25,000 bases of DNA from Penaeus vannamei (Eukaryota > Arthropoda > Malacostraca > Decapoda > Penaeidae), in assembly GCF_042767895.1 (NCBI RefSeq), contig NC_091575.1, positions 17,085,188-17,110,187 of the forward strand, read 5' to 3'. Within the stretch, counting starts at the first letter, position 1. Every line of letters begins with the position of its first letter. Below are positions 1-10,034 of the stretch, piece by piece. The notes below the pieces were generated by a model. The model ran no database searches. It worked only from the letters and a program-made list of their open reading frames with translations, and had not been told where the DNA came from. A program made the position numbers and the translations under genes.

Positions 1-179
1 CGAAAAGTGGGTAGATGTGACCGTAGAGTTTGTAGTATATAATAAAAAAGGGAAAGGAAAATCAAGTGTTTATAGAATTTCAACTATTAAAGCGGGAAAG
101 ATTGTTTAGAAAAAGAGGTTTGGTGAGAGGGAGGCGTGAAGTACATCCAGGATACGGCGGGAAGTGTTTAAGCGCAGGC
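1..179. other. unique AT-rich DNA, nothing recognised
   Basis: Non-repetitive AT-rich sequence with a few short A runs. No open frame of note, splice pair or RNA gene was seen. Confidence 0.5.
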
Positions 180-415
180 GATTAAAGGGATCTTCTTCAC
201 TTGGGGAAGTAGGAGGGAGTGGGAAGGAGGGGGTGAGGATGGAAGGGAAGGGGAATGGGGGAAGGACAATGAGGGATGGAATGGAAAGGAAGGAAGGATG
301 AGAGGGATGGGGAGGTAGGGGGAACGGGAGAGAGAGAGAGATGGGGGAGAGGAAGAGGAGTGGGGATGATAGAGGGAGTGGGAGGAAGGGAGGGGGATTT
401 GGCAGAGCGAGACGT
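180..415. repeat. polypurine low-complexity block (GGGA/GGAA-rich)
   Basis: About 235 bp made almost entirely of A and G on the plus strand, with degenerate GGGA/GGAA/GGAT units and a short GA run near 330-342. No regular period was found. It is the first of several strand-asymmetric blocks in the window. Confidence 0.75.
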
Positions 416-1140
<725 letters not shown>

Positions 1141-1517
1141 TAAAATATTATTATTTTTTTTACTCGGAGAGAATAAAAAAAGTAAGAGGAATGAATAGAA
1201 AGAAAGGAGCAGGAGAGTATCCAAACACGGAAGAGGGATTTTGAGGCTTTATATATTTATTAAGGAGAAGATCATTAGATATATATAAAAGAGGAGAGAG
1301 GAGTATGCATAGGAGTAGGAAAAGGAAGAAGGAAAAGTATTAGGAAGACATAGAGAGAAAAAAAGAAAATAATAAAGAAATAAATAAAGTAAATATAAGA
1401 ATAGAGAAATGAGAAGACGAGAGGGAAATGGAACAAGGAACCGGGAAAAGGGGGACAGGAAACAGAACAAGAAAGAGGAAGAGGGCGTGCGAGGGGAAGG
1501 GAGGGCGTGAGACATAA
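1141..1517. repeat. A/G-rich purine block
   Basis: Degenerate GAAA/GGAA/GAGA-rich purine sequence on the plus strand with a few TATA-rich interruptions (1249-1287). No periodic unit and no gene was seen. Confidence 0.65.
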
Positions 1518-1569
1518 GTGATGGAGACCAAGACGCGACGCCTAATGATTGCTCTTGAGGGAAACAAGG

Positions 1570-1960
1570 CTCCCCTCACTTTCCCCTCCTGTCCCGTCCG
1601 CGGATACAATGCGTCATTACTGTCGGACGGAGAGGTGCCATTTACCTTCTCCCCACCTCCCCTCCCCTGCCCCTTCTGCTCCCCTGCCCTCCCCTCCCCT
1701 CCCCACCTCTGCTATTCTCTGCCATACCCCTGTCCCCGTCTCCCATTTGGCATCTCTACGTCTCTCCTTGGGTTTTCTGCTTTTTCTTTCTCTCTCTATT
1801 TTTCTCTTCTTTTTGCTCTTTCTGACTCTCTCTCTCGCTCTCGCTCTTTCTCCCTTTCTCTTTCTTTCTCTGTCACCGACCCTTCCACTCCCACCCTCCC
1901 TTCCCCCTTCTCCCTCCCCTCTCCCCATCTGGCCCGTGCCTTTTGCCGCTTCATAAATAT
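1570..1960. repeat. polypyrimidine low-complexity block
   Basis: About 390 bp of C/T-rich plus-strand sequence with degenerate CCCCT, CTCT and TTTCTC units. Long open frames on both strands here (for example 1518-2096) are Pro/Ser/Leu/Phe- or Arg/Glu/Gly-biased shadows of the composition. Confidence 0.75.
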
Positions 1961-2100
1961 TCCGTCAGTGTCCAGATTCATTCCATTGCCGTTTTACATT
2001 ATCGTTATATGCATGGTAGCCAAACAAAGCACGTACCTAGACATGAATAGTAATCACACATACGCACGCGCACACGCGCACGCATTCACTGACTAACGGT

Positions 2101-2246
2101 CTGACTGACTGACTGACCGACTCACTCAGACTCACAGACTCACACACACTCACATTCACACTCACAAGAAAGAAAGAAAAGGGAATGAGTAGACCTAAAA
2201 GCGAAATAGATAGATAGATAGAAAGATATATAGATAGATAGATAGA
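2101..2246. repeat. short tetranucleotide repeats: CTGA, ACTC, AAAG, GATA
   Basis: A chain of short simple repeats: (CTGA)n at 2101-2120, degenerate CTCA/CACA to about 2166, AAAG at 2167-2180, and GATA at 2208-2246 with interruptions. Confidence 0.85.
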
Positions 2247-2445
2247 ACTATATACATAAACATAATCATTTTCTTCAAACCCCTTTTAACCGGATAAATA
2301 GCTTACCTTTTTACCCTATAGCAAGCAACGAATGCAAGCAAGCAGGCATGCATGATGAGTGGTAGACCGGCAGATGGACAGACAGCCTGGCAGGTAGACA
2401 GGTAGAAAGGCAGGCAGGTTGGGATAAAGGACGGGCAAGCAAACT

Positions 2446-2447
<2 letters not shown>
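2247..2447. other. unique sequence with degenerate GCAA/GGCA/CAGA motifs
   Basis: Unique AT-rich DNA passing into degenerate AGCA, GGCAG and ACAG tetranucleotides (about 2320-2430) that flank the GT array. Nothing coding was seen. Confidence 0.5.
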
Positions 2448-2518
<71 letters not shown>

Positions 2519-2519
2519 C

Positions 2520-2588
<69 letters not shown>

Positions 2589-2601
2589 TGTGTGTGTGTG
2601 T
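2448..2601. repeat. (GT)n microsatellite, ~154 bp
   Basis: Nearly perfect GT array, interrupted by a TGCGTGCGTGCG variant block near 2513-2526 and one TC step near 2588. Alternating purine-pyrimidine DNA of this kind has Z-DNA potential. Confidence 0.97.
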
Positions 2602-3042
2602 ACAGACAGGTAGTCAAAAATGTAAGCAGCGAGATGGCAAGGAGGCTAGCAGGTAATAGGAAAGCAGACACAGAAATAGGGTTGCGTAAGACGTGTAAAG
2701 AAGCGTTTAGATTTGTAAAAAGTAAAACCAAAAGAATAGACGAAGAACAACCAGAGATTGGGGCAGACAGGTGCGCAACCACTGAAAAGTACAGCAGGAC
2801 GAACCATTAGCAAGATACAATCGTTTTTGGTCGATTTTGCCTGAAGTTAAGCAGGCTTACTGATCCCTCTCCTGCAGGATATGCTACGGTAATCTCGCAG
2901 GAAACATGTCCATTACATATAAGGGACCTTTCAATTTGTCGACTTTGTGTTGGTTCTGAGGGTGTGCTTTATTGACAAGCATCCCTGCGCGACTGAGGAT
3001 CTGGACAGGTTGCGGAGAGAGGCGTGAGGCGATTCGTTGGGA
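2602..3042. other. unique sequence, no gene recognised
   Basis: Unique DNA. A short segment near 2841-2858 resembles the internal control region of 5S rRNA (gaagttaagca), but the rest does not fit (see rejected items). No open frame of interest was seen. Confidence 0.5.
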
Positions 3043-3160
3043 GGGAAGTGGAGGTGGAGGAGCAGCAGAGGGGGAAGTGGAGGTGGAAGAGCGTCGAGGA
3101 GGGGAAGGGGAAGTGGGAACGCGGCAAAAGGGGAGGTAGAGGTGGAGCAGCGGCGATGGG
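3043..3160. repeat. degenerate ~30-bp G-rich tandem repeat, about 4 copies
   Basis: The motif gggaagtggaggtgga recurs at 3043 and 3072 (29 bp apart). Weaker relatives lie near 3107 (ggggaagtgggaac) and 3132 (ggaggtagaggtggagcagc). Later copies are diverged, so the unit is 29-31 bp. Confidence 0.55.
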
Positions 3161-3615
3161 GAAGGGAAGGTGGTGGACTCTGTTTCCCTTTTCCGATTTT
3201 TCTGTCTATTGCTTTAGCAGTTTCCGATAGCCTTTCTTTCATTGTGTCTTTATCCACTAATCAACCATTTTTTTCCTTTCTTTTTCACCAATAGAAATGT
3301 TTATATATCTAAAAACCCAGGATTTTTCTCTCTTTCGTTGCCTGTTTCACCCATCGTTTATATTCCGCCTTTTTATTTTCGCTTCAGTATTCCCTTGCAG
3401 CGTATCCCCTTCCCCTTCTGTGCCCCCTCCCTTGCAACACTTCGCCTCATGGAAAATCGCAAGAGTGCCATGCAGCGGGGGAGTTACGAGGGCGGCGTAT
3501 GTCGGGTTTTTCTTTTCTTATTACCTTTAGGGGCATCTTTTCTCTTTCTTTCCATGGGACCGGGATTCATTTTTCTAGAAAAAAGGGGAAAAATAGTGTG
3601 ATTTTGAGTAGGCAT

Positions 3616-3617
<2 letters not shown>
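3161..3617. other. T/C-rich unique stretch, no gene recognised
   Basis: Pyrimidine-leaning but irregular sequence with several overlapping open frames (3242-3601, 3297-3530) that are Phe/Ser/Pro-biased and match nothing recognisable. Confidence 0.45.
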
Positions 3618-3680
<63 letters not shown>

Positions 3681-3710
3681 CGAGAGCGAGAGCGAGAGCG
3701 AGAGCGATAG
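3618..3710. repeat. compound (GA)n-(CGAGAG)5 microsatellite
   Basis: (GA)28 at about 3618-3674 passes directly into five perfect CGAGAG hexamers (3675-3704) and one variant (CGATAG). The hexamer has probably grown out of the dinucleotide array. Confidence 0.95.
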
Positions 3711-3975
3711 GGAAGCACCATAAGCCTGAGAAAGAGAACGAGAGAAAGGGAGATTGGGCAGTCTGCTTCCCTTATTGTGCTACACTCTCCTCTCCCTAGG
3801 AGGGGGGAGGATGTTAAGGATATGCCTGTATCAGGTGTGGTTCGGACGTGGGTCGAGGGGAGACGTGTGTGTTCCGCTATTGGAAGGGGAAAAGGGGAAG
3901 AGAGGGGAGGGGGGGAAAGGGGAGATTATTGGCTCCCTGATTGCCAGGTGATGTCCAGGGCGACTGATACTTGAG
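3711..3975. other. purine-leaning unique DNA
   Basis: Mixed unique sequence with GGGGAA-rich patches (3880-3925). Short frames here show no recognisable domain. Confidence 0.45.
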
Positions 3976-4367
3976 ACAGGTGAGGGAGCATATTTATGAT
4001 CTGTTGTTTTATTCATCTTTTGTTAATGTTATCTTTATGATTATTATTTTTATTGGTGTATGTAGTTAATTCATGGTATGATATACTGGTACATTTATTT
4101 ATTCATTTAGGTTTTGTTTCCAAATGGGCTTATGAGAGAAAAATAAAATTATCACGCTTCCTTTTATACTGCATTTGTCAATAATGTTTTATGTGTTTTT
4201 TTAGTTACATCACGGGAATTAACGCGATGTCCTTGGCATTTAATAACTATCACATGTTATTTCTTAAAAGTGATGAAGGAGATAATCCCTCTTATCATTA
4301 CATCATAAATAGGACGAAAGAGGTCATGTAACTGTAGCTTCTTGCAACATTGTGTGTTTGAAGCGAG
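3976..4367. other. AT-rich unique DNA, nothing recognised
   Basis: AT-rich, non-repetitive sequence with only a short ATTT/ATTC patch (4093-4111). No ORF or RNA gene was seen. Confidence 0.5.
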
Positions 4368-4580
4368 ATGGGATGCTCTGTGTGTACTTGTTTATTTGGT
4401 TCTTGTTTGTTTGCAAACTTATGTGTAGTTTTGTTTGTGTTTACGGGTTTATTTGGGTGCGCTTTTGGTAGTTTGATTGTTATTGTGTGCGTGTTTGTGT
4501 TTTTACTTGACTTTGCTTGTGTGTTCGTGTGTTTGATTGTTTTTCTATATGTGCGTGCGTGTTTACATGTGTGTATGTGA
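4368..4580. repeat. degenerate TGTTT/TGTG-rich tract
   Basis: About 210 bp almost devoid of C on the plus strand, dominated by variants of tgtttg, tgtgtg and tttgtt. Apparent frames on both strands (Cys/Val/Phe-rich on plus, Lys/Thr/Asn/His-rich on minus) come from this composition. Confidence 0.7.
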
Positions 4581-4740
4581 GGAGTGTAGGAAGACAGTGC
4601 TTTCCCTGTCAACCCAAAGCTAATTCAGGTCACCATTAAACTTTGAATGTTTTAATCCCATTACCGCCGCACCACAACTCTTCCTCGCCTCGCTTGACTT
4701 GATAGGGCGAGGAAAAATATATTTAATAAGTTTTCTCCGG

Positions 4741-4834
4741 TTTATAACCTCGACTTTTTTTTCCCTCTCCCTTTCGTTCTCCCTCCTCCCCCCCCCCTCT
4801 CTCTCTCTCTCTCTCGCTCTCTGTCTCTCTCGCT
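4741..4834. repeat. pyrimidine block with (CT)n
   Basis: A T/C-rich lead-in and C-run (about 4788-4797) are followed by an interrupted CT array at 4797-4834, with CG and TG variants. Confidence 0.85.
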
Positions 4835-4985
4835 CACGTTCGCTTCGGCCGAAGACTAATGACAAACAAGAGAACTAATCTGGAAAATGGTAGTTGTCGG
4901 GTTGCCTGGATAGCCAATGGTCATTTCGCGTGTGGTCTGAAGAATTAAAGCAGCTCCAGCGACCTCGTCCGCACTTAAAGACGAT

Positions 4986-5260
4986 GTTTGGTTGTGGGCG
5001 GGGCGAAGGGGTGGAGCCTGGGGAGGGGGTGGGGGGAGGGGCGTTTGTGTTGGATTTGGGGAGGAGGCGGAGACAGACAAACAATGAGAAAGTGAGTTGA
5101 GAAGAAGAGGGAGAGGGAAATGATGAGAGAAAGGATAAAGGCAAGACTAGGCTAAAAGGAGAGAGAAAGTGAACGAGCGAGAGAGAGAAAAGAAAGAAAG
5201 AAAGAGAGAGAGAGAAAAAGAAAGAGAGAGAGACACTGGGGGTGAGGGAAGGGAGGGAGA
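4986..5260. repeat. polypurine block with G-quadruplex motif and GA/GAAA repeats
   Basis: G/A-rich plus-strand sequence. The first part is G-rich and holds four G-runs separated by single bases (5020-5041). The second part (5100-5235) is GAGA and GAAA microsatellite-like. It lies to the right of the 4741-4834 pyrimidine block, across a unique island at 4835-4985. Confidence 0.75.
5020..5041 (+). other. canonical G-quadruplex motif
   Basis: G-runs of 4, 5, 6 and 4 are separated by single A, T and A loops. This is the classic very stable parallel quadruplex pattern. That it folds is an inference from sequence. Confidence 0.75.
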
Positions 5261-5389
5261 ATGAATTTCTGGGTAGGTGTGGCTGGCGCGAAGGCAGGGC
5301 GATGGAATCTGAAATACTGGCTGTATTTGATTGCTGCATGGGGAGGGCTCAGAGAATAGTGTGATAGGGACGTTTCTCAACCCAATACC

Positions 5390-5560
5390 TCCCCAGTATC
5401 TATTCCTATTTTCTGTGCTGATGGGGATATGCCTCCCCCCCTCCCCGCCCCCCTATCCCTTACCTGCTACCTCCTCACTGTTCTCTATTTGCTACTCGCT
5501 CCCCCCCCCCCCCCCTGTCTTTTTCTTGCCCCCATACCCTATTCGTTCTACGTCTGACAG
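5390..5560. repeat. polypyrimidine block with C15 run
   Basis: C/T-rich plus-strand sequence including 15 consecutive C at 5501-5515. No AG dinucleotide occurs between about 5396 and 5558, and the tract ends in gacag at 5556-5560. Confidence 0.75.
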
Positions 5561-5640
5561 CTGAACGGATCGCGTAGGCTGCGGGTTTCCCAGGGCCTAA
5601 AGAACGTCCTGCTGCTTTTTACCTCTGCTGTCGATTCAGT
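5561..5640 (+). other. candidate exon start after polypyrimidine tract (weak)
   Basis: The first AG after ~160 AG-free pyrimidine-rich bases is at 5559-5560, so a spliceosome reading the plus strand could accept here. Of the three frames that follow, two stop within 17 bases. The third stays open, beginning LNGSRRLRVSQGLKNVLLLF and continuing into the next pyrimidine block. No convincing donor follows and no protein family is recognised. The acceptor-like signal is seen; an exon is speculative. Confidence 0.15.
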
Positions 5641-5796
5641 ATTTTTTTCTTCCGACCTTTCATTTCATCTTGGTCTTCTTTCTCCTTCTCCTTCTTATGT
5701 CCTTTGCTCTCTTCTATTATCCTTCTTCTTCTTCTGATTCATCTTCTTTTTGCTCCTCCTTCTCTTATTCTGCCGTCGCCTCCGCTGCCACCGCCG

Positions 5797-5873
5797 CCTC
5801 CTCCTCCTCCTCCTCCTCCTCCTCCTCCTCCTCCTCCTCCTCCTCCTCCTCCTCCTCCTCCTCCTCCTCCTCC
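5797..5873. repeat. (CCT)n trinucleotide array, ~26 copies
   Basis: Uninterrupted CCT/CTC/TCC triplet array, preceded by imperfect GCC/TCC triplets from 5771. Confidence 0.97.
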
Positions 5874-5879
5874 TTCCCG

Positions 5880-6009
5880 ATTCTCCTCTTCCTCTTTCTC
5901 CATTCTCCTCTTCCTCCTTCTCCATTCTCCTCTTTCTCCTTCTCCATTCTCCTCTTTCTCCTTCTCCTTCCCCTCTTCCTCTTCTCCATTCTCCTCTTCC
6001 TCCTCTTCC
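5880..6009. repeat. 22-bp pyrimidine minisatellite, ~6 copies
   Basis: Units begin with attctcctctt and end with tctcc. Starts are at 5880, 5902, 5924 and 5946 (all 22 bp), then a 20-bp variant at 5968 and another 22-bp unit at 5988. Differences are C/T substitutions. It directly abuts the CCT array and probably derives from it. Confidence 0.85.
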
Positions 6010-6189
6010 TGCTACTTCATCATCTATTTTTTTCTATTCGTCTTCCGGTACTTCTCTACCATGCGTCTTTCCCTTACGCCTTTTTGCCTCTCTCGGCCAC
6101 CTGCTGTGCACCCCAGGGATCGCACCTTTCTCCTTCCGCCCTCTACCCCCCACCCCACCCCACCCCCACCCCCGACCCCTTCCGAGTGT

Positions 6190-6710
6190 CTGTTTTCCGC
6201 AAAGAAACGGTGTTGTTTGCGCACTGCATTAAAACGCTTCGCTAGCCACTCTCCTCAGTTTCATCGGCTCATCACCGACTGCGTGTATTTTTTCGCTTTT
6301 TCCCCGCTTTTTCTTTTCTATTTTGCCGGGTTTTAAGCGTGCCATGAAGGGGAGCCGCCCGTAGGATTTTACCGCCCTTTAAATCCGTAGCTGCTGTGTA
6401 AAGCAGGGGGGATGGTCCTTTGCCCCAAGCGATACAAAGTGACCTAAGTGATTTTCTTTTAAGTTGCTGTTTGTTTTCTCCTTGTTGAAACTTTGTCTGC
6501 GACGTTGACTTTTCCTAATCCATAGCAGTCCTTTTTTTCTCATCATAAGTTTACCTATTCACATATTGTTTGTGCAAGTTATTTATTTGTTTATTTATTT
6601 ATTTGTTTGAAAAGTGACGAGGGCCGTTGCATTACGTGGCCTCATTTTTATGCATATATTAGTTATTTCCATAACTCTGTCTTTATCTATCTATCTATCT
6701 ATATGAGCTT
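6190..6710. other. unique DNA with short ATTT and CTAT repeats
   Basis: Unique mixed sequence. (TTTA)n with TTTG variants occurs at about 6578-6607 and (CTAT)n at 6681-6704. No gene was recognised. Confidence 0.55.
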
Positions 6711-6926
6711 ACTTTCTATCTAACTGTCTCATAATGTATCCTCCATTTCTTCATTCAGTTTCCTTTCGTATCTATCCCTTCCCCCATCCCTCACGTTCTC
6801 TTCCCCACCAGTTCATTCCCCTGCCCTCTCTCCCTTTCCTCTCACGTTCCCACACATCGTAATAATCGGTCTTTTTGTCCTCCCTACCCCCCCTTCCCCC
6901 CTTCCCCTCACTCCGCTCCGCCCCAG
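6711..6926. repeat. polypyrimidine block ending in an acceptor-like CAG
   Basis: C/T-rich on the plus strand. No AG is present between about 6815 and 6924, and the tract ends ccgctccgccccag at 6926. Confidence 0.7.
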
Positions 6927-7026
6927 CAAAACCGTCCGGCCATGTTGATTATAATATCATTGTCCGCACGGGTGGCGACCTCGCTTTGAAAACCGGCGTC
7001 TCCCTATGTGTTAGCAATGATGAAGA
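6927..7026 (+). other. candidate exon / GC-rich island (weak)
   Basis: This short unique island lies between a pyrimidine block and a G-rich block. If the AG at 6925-6926 is an acceptor, the third frame is open throughout and reads like ordinary protein (it includes KPSGHVDYNIIVRTGGDLAL). The other two frames stop within the island. The frame then runs into Gly/Trp-rich low complexity. GT steps in the following G-run are poor donors. No family is recognised. The open frame and acceptor context are seen; the exon is an inference. Confidence 0.2.
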
Positions 7027-7290
7027 GGGGGTGGGGTGGGGGTGGGGTTGTGGCCTGGAGGTGGGGGGGATGGGTTGTGGAGGGGAGGGGGAGAGAGGGG
7101 AGGGACTTATTCGTTGTAGTTGTGCTTGTATTCGGCTATCGCGTGTTTGTAGGGGGAGGGGCGAGGGAGGAGTGGTGGGGGAGATGGGTTTATAGGGGTT
7201 GTAGGAGGAAGATAAAAGGATGGGGAGGGGGGAGCAGAATAGGAAGGGAGATGTAGTTGGGTAATGGTGGGGGGGGGGGGTGAGGGGGAT
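7020..7290. repeat. G-rich purine block with quadruplex motif
   Basis: GGGGT/GGGGA-rich plus-strand tract of ~270 bp including a G12 run at 7269-7280. Frames here are Gly/Trp/Arg/Glu-rich artefacts. Confidence 0.8.
7027..7047 (+). other. canonical G-quadruplex motif
   Basis: G-runs of 5, 4, 5 and 4 are joined by single T loops, as strong a parallel quadruplex signature as sequence can give. It begins where the candidate exon island ends. Confidence 0.8.
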
Positions 7291-7395
7291 GTTGATGCTC
7301 CCTTTTGGTAATTATAGGCGTCGTTAAGGGGATGCGAGTGGTTGGCCTTTTTGCAAGTGATGGGGTGGATCTAATTTTCTTTGCTGATTCTTTTT

Positions 7396-7609
7396 TATAT
7401 CACCATCGCCATCATTATCATCATCATTATCGTTATCATTATCTTAATCTTTATCTTTATCTTTATCTTTATCTTTATCATCATCATCATCACCACTATC
7501 ATCATCATCATCATTTTTATCTTCATCATTATCATCATTTTCCCTTTTATTGTTTTTATTATAATTGCTGTTATGGTTGTTATTGTTATCATCCCTATTA
7601 TTATTATAC

Positions 7610-7642
<33 letters not shown>

Positions 7643-7680
7643 GTCAGTAGTAGTAGTAGTAAAATCAGTAATAGTAGTAA
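7396..7680. repeat. compound ATC / TTTATC / ATT / AGT repeats
   Basis: Degenerate ATC/ATT triplets are followed by about five TTTATC hexamers (7448-7478), then more ATC, an (ATT)n run (about 7611-7641) and an AGT run (7643-7680). Poly-Ile/His/Tyr/Asn/Asp frames here are repeat artefacts. Confidence 0.93.
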
Positions 7681-8285
7681 ATGTATCTTTGTTAAAAGTT
7701 CGTGTCCCATTCTTTTTGTGAAGATAATGCAATTTTGCAAGGTACAAAAAATGAGTAAGAAATGGAAGAAACACGTAGCAAAAAAGAAGAAAAAAGTCTT
7801 TGAACCAAAACTAATGAGCTTTGAATGAAAATAAAGACCAGAAATGGGCAACTGGCCAAAAGGAGGAAAAGAGAAAAAGAAAGAAAGAGAGCGAGATGAA
7901 GGTGTAAGATGGGGGGAGAAAATGGTAATGGCCTCGAGTGTTTCTCCCTTAATCCGCAGGTCGATGTTTTTTTATGAATAATATCCAGCTTCATATCCAA
8001 TACAAGCCTAATCCCTTAGCTCGTTAAGTTTCTTTCTTTCTTTCTTTTTTACTTTTAATTTTTATGTTACTTTTGTTATTAGCTTCTTATATTGGAATTA
8101 TAGTCACCACAGCCATCATCATCTCCACTGACATCAATCATCTTTTTTTTTTCGATGGTAATTTTTGAACTTAAGTTATGCACGTTTTTCGATGTAACGG
8201 AAGGGATAGGTAGTAGGAAGGGATAAAGATTTTTTTAAAAAGAAAATCTTTGTTCTGACGCGTAAAATGGTATCCTTTTCTTTCT
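7681..8285. other. unique AT-rich DNA
   Basis: Unique A/T-rich sequence with A/G-rich patches (7740-7800, 7855-7920) and a (TTTC)n run at 8029-8046. No convincing gene was seen. Confidence 0.5.
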
Positions 8286-8460
8286 CCTATTATTATTATT
8301 ATCATAATACGTATTAGTGATGAGTAGTAGTAATAGTAGTAGTAGTGGTAGTAATAGCTGCAGTAATAGTAGTAATAGTAGTAGAAGTAGTTGTAGTAAT
8401 AATAGGTAGTAGTAATTGTAGTGTGGAAGAAGTATCGTCATTGTTATTATCATCATTATC
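8286..8460. repeat. ATT/AGT trinucleotide repeat cluster
   Basis: A short ATT array (8287-8302) is followed by ~90 bp of imperfect AGT/AAT triplets (8318-8412) and a degenerate ATT/ATC patch (8436-8460). Confidence 0.88.
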
Positions 8461-8630
8461 ACATTTTCTTCTCTTTATTTAAAATCTTTTTGGAGAAAAA
8501 ATACGTAGCCTTTACTACAATATATTTTTCACCGTTTTATATTCATGTCTTGCATTATCTTTTATCCATTTTCAGAAGACATGTTTTCTATCACATTTTC
8601 CATCTGTTGGATTATCCTTCTTAGTCCCTT
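8461..8630. other. AT-rich unique DNA
   Basis: Unique sequence without ORF support or repeat structure. Confidence 0.5.
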
Positions 8631-9315
<685 letters not shown>

Positions 9316-9355
9316 GGTTGAGGTCGCAATAAAGAGATCGAGTGCGTCTCTCCAG

Positions 9356-9398
9356 ACTCTGTTATGGAGCCCGGGAGTCGTTTCCTCACAAGAAGGAG
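9356..9398 (+). other. candidate 43-nt exon (weak)
   Basis: The strongest plus-strand donor-like site noticed, AAGGAG|GTAAGTATG, starts its GT at 9399. The nearest upstream acceptor-like signal is gcgtctctccag with AG at 9354-9355. The intervening 43 nt are open in all three frames, so they give no coding evidence. The left flank is the GA array, which is not a pyrimidine tract, so the acceptor rests on only ~10 bases. Splice-like signals are seen; an exon is speculative. Confidence 0.15.
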
Positions 9399-9495
9399 GT
9401 AAGTATGAAAAAGGATGGAGTGGTAGGGCGGAGGGAAAGGTTGAGAGAGACGGGGGGGGGAGAGTGCGCACCTTCAAGACTACGAGAAAATCTAC

Positions 9496-9504
<9 letters not shown>

Positions 9505-9551
<47 letters not shown>
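9505..9551. repeat. poly(T) run of 47
   Basis: 47 consecutive T. It could be the poly(A) tail of a minus-strand retroposon, but no SINE, LINE or box A/B body is recognisable on the right (9552-9620 is short unique DNA, then a pyrimidine block). Confidence 0.95.
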
Positions 9552-9555
<4 letters not shown>

Positions 9556-9599
9556 ATCATGTATATTTTTCCCAATTTCTTCGCTGAGATTAGTTAGGA

Positions 9600-9960
9600 T
9601 GAAGAAAGAGGGCCCCCTTTTCACGCCTTTCCTCCCCCTCTTATCTTATTCCTCCCTTACTCCTTCCCTCTTTCTGCCCACTTTTCTTCTCTCACCCTCT
9701 GTACTCTCCCTCTGTCCTTTCCTCTTCACACTTATATCCCCTCCCCACTCCCCACTACTCCTTACCCTCCCACCTTTCACATACCCCTCTTCCCCTACCA
9801 CTCTGACATTTACCCCTTCCCCAACCCCAGCAACCCTTCATGTCTCTCCTCTCTTCTACCCCTTTCCCCTTTCTCCCCTCCCTCTTACCGCTCCCACTCC
9901 TACTGCCTTCCTCCACCTAACCCCGCCCCCCACTCCCCCGTGCGGACCCCTAGTACCCCT
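9600..9960. repeat. polypyrimidine block
   Basis: About 360 bp of CCCT/CTTC-rich sequence. The Pro/Leu/Ser/Thr open frame at 9599-9976 is a composition artefact. On the minus strand this is a purine tract immediately downstream of the candidate exon at 10035-10090. Confidence 0.8.
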
Positions 9961-10034
9961 GCCTCGTTCGGACTAACGTAGGACCAATTAACACATCAGG
10001 CCAGGCTGTTTAAGGCTAATAATAACGTACTTAC

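Larger units (their letters stand above)
5641..6190. repeat. long polypyrimidine block
   Basis: About 550 bp of CTT/CCT-rich sequence containing a (CCT)n array, a 22-bp minisatellite and a terminal CCCCA-rich stretch (6146-6178). Poly-Ser, poly-Pro and poly-Leu frames on the plus strand and poly-Arg/Glu frames on the minus strand reflect the triplet repeat. Confidence 0.85.

Noticed and set aside
2835..2900. 5S rRNA-like box (gaagttaagca) suggesting a 5S gene or 5S-derived SINE
   Set aside because: Only ~15 bases resemble the 5S internal control region. The downstream part does not match and there is no box C or tail.
3618..3710. Transposon-borne or bacterial origin of repeats
   Set aside because: The whole window has uniform animal-type microsatellite structure; no insertion sequence, integrase or plasmid feature was seen.
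5797..5925. Poly-Ser/Pro/Leu/Arg/Glu ORFs across the CCT array
   Set aside because: Five frames on two strands are open at once through the same triplet repeat.
7305..7851. His/Tyr/Ile/Asn/Asp-rich ORFs
   Set aside because: Translations of ATC/ATT/TTTATC microsatellites.
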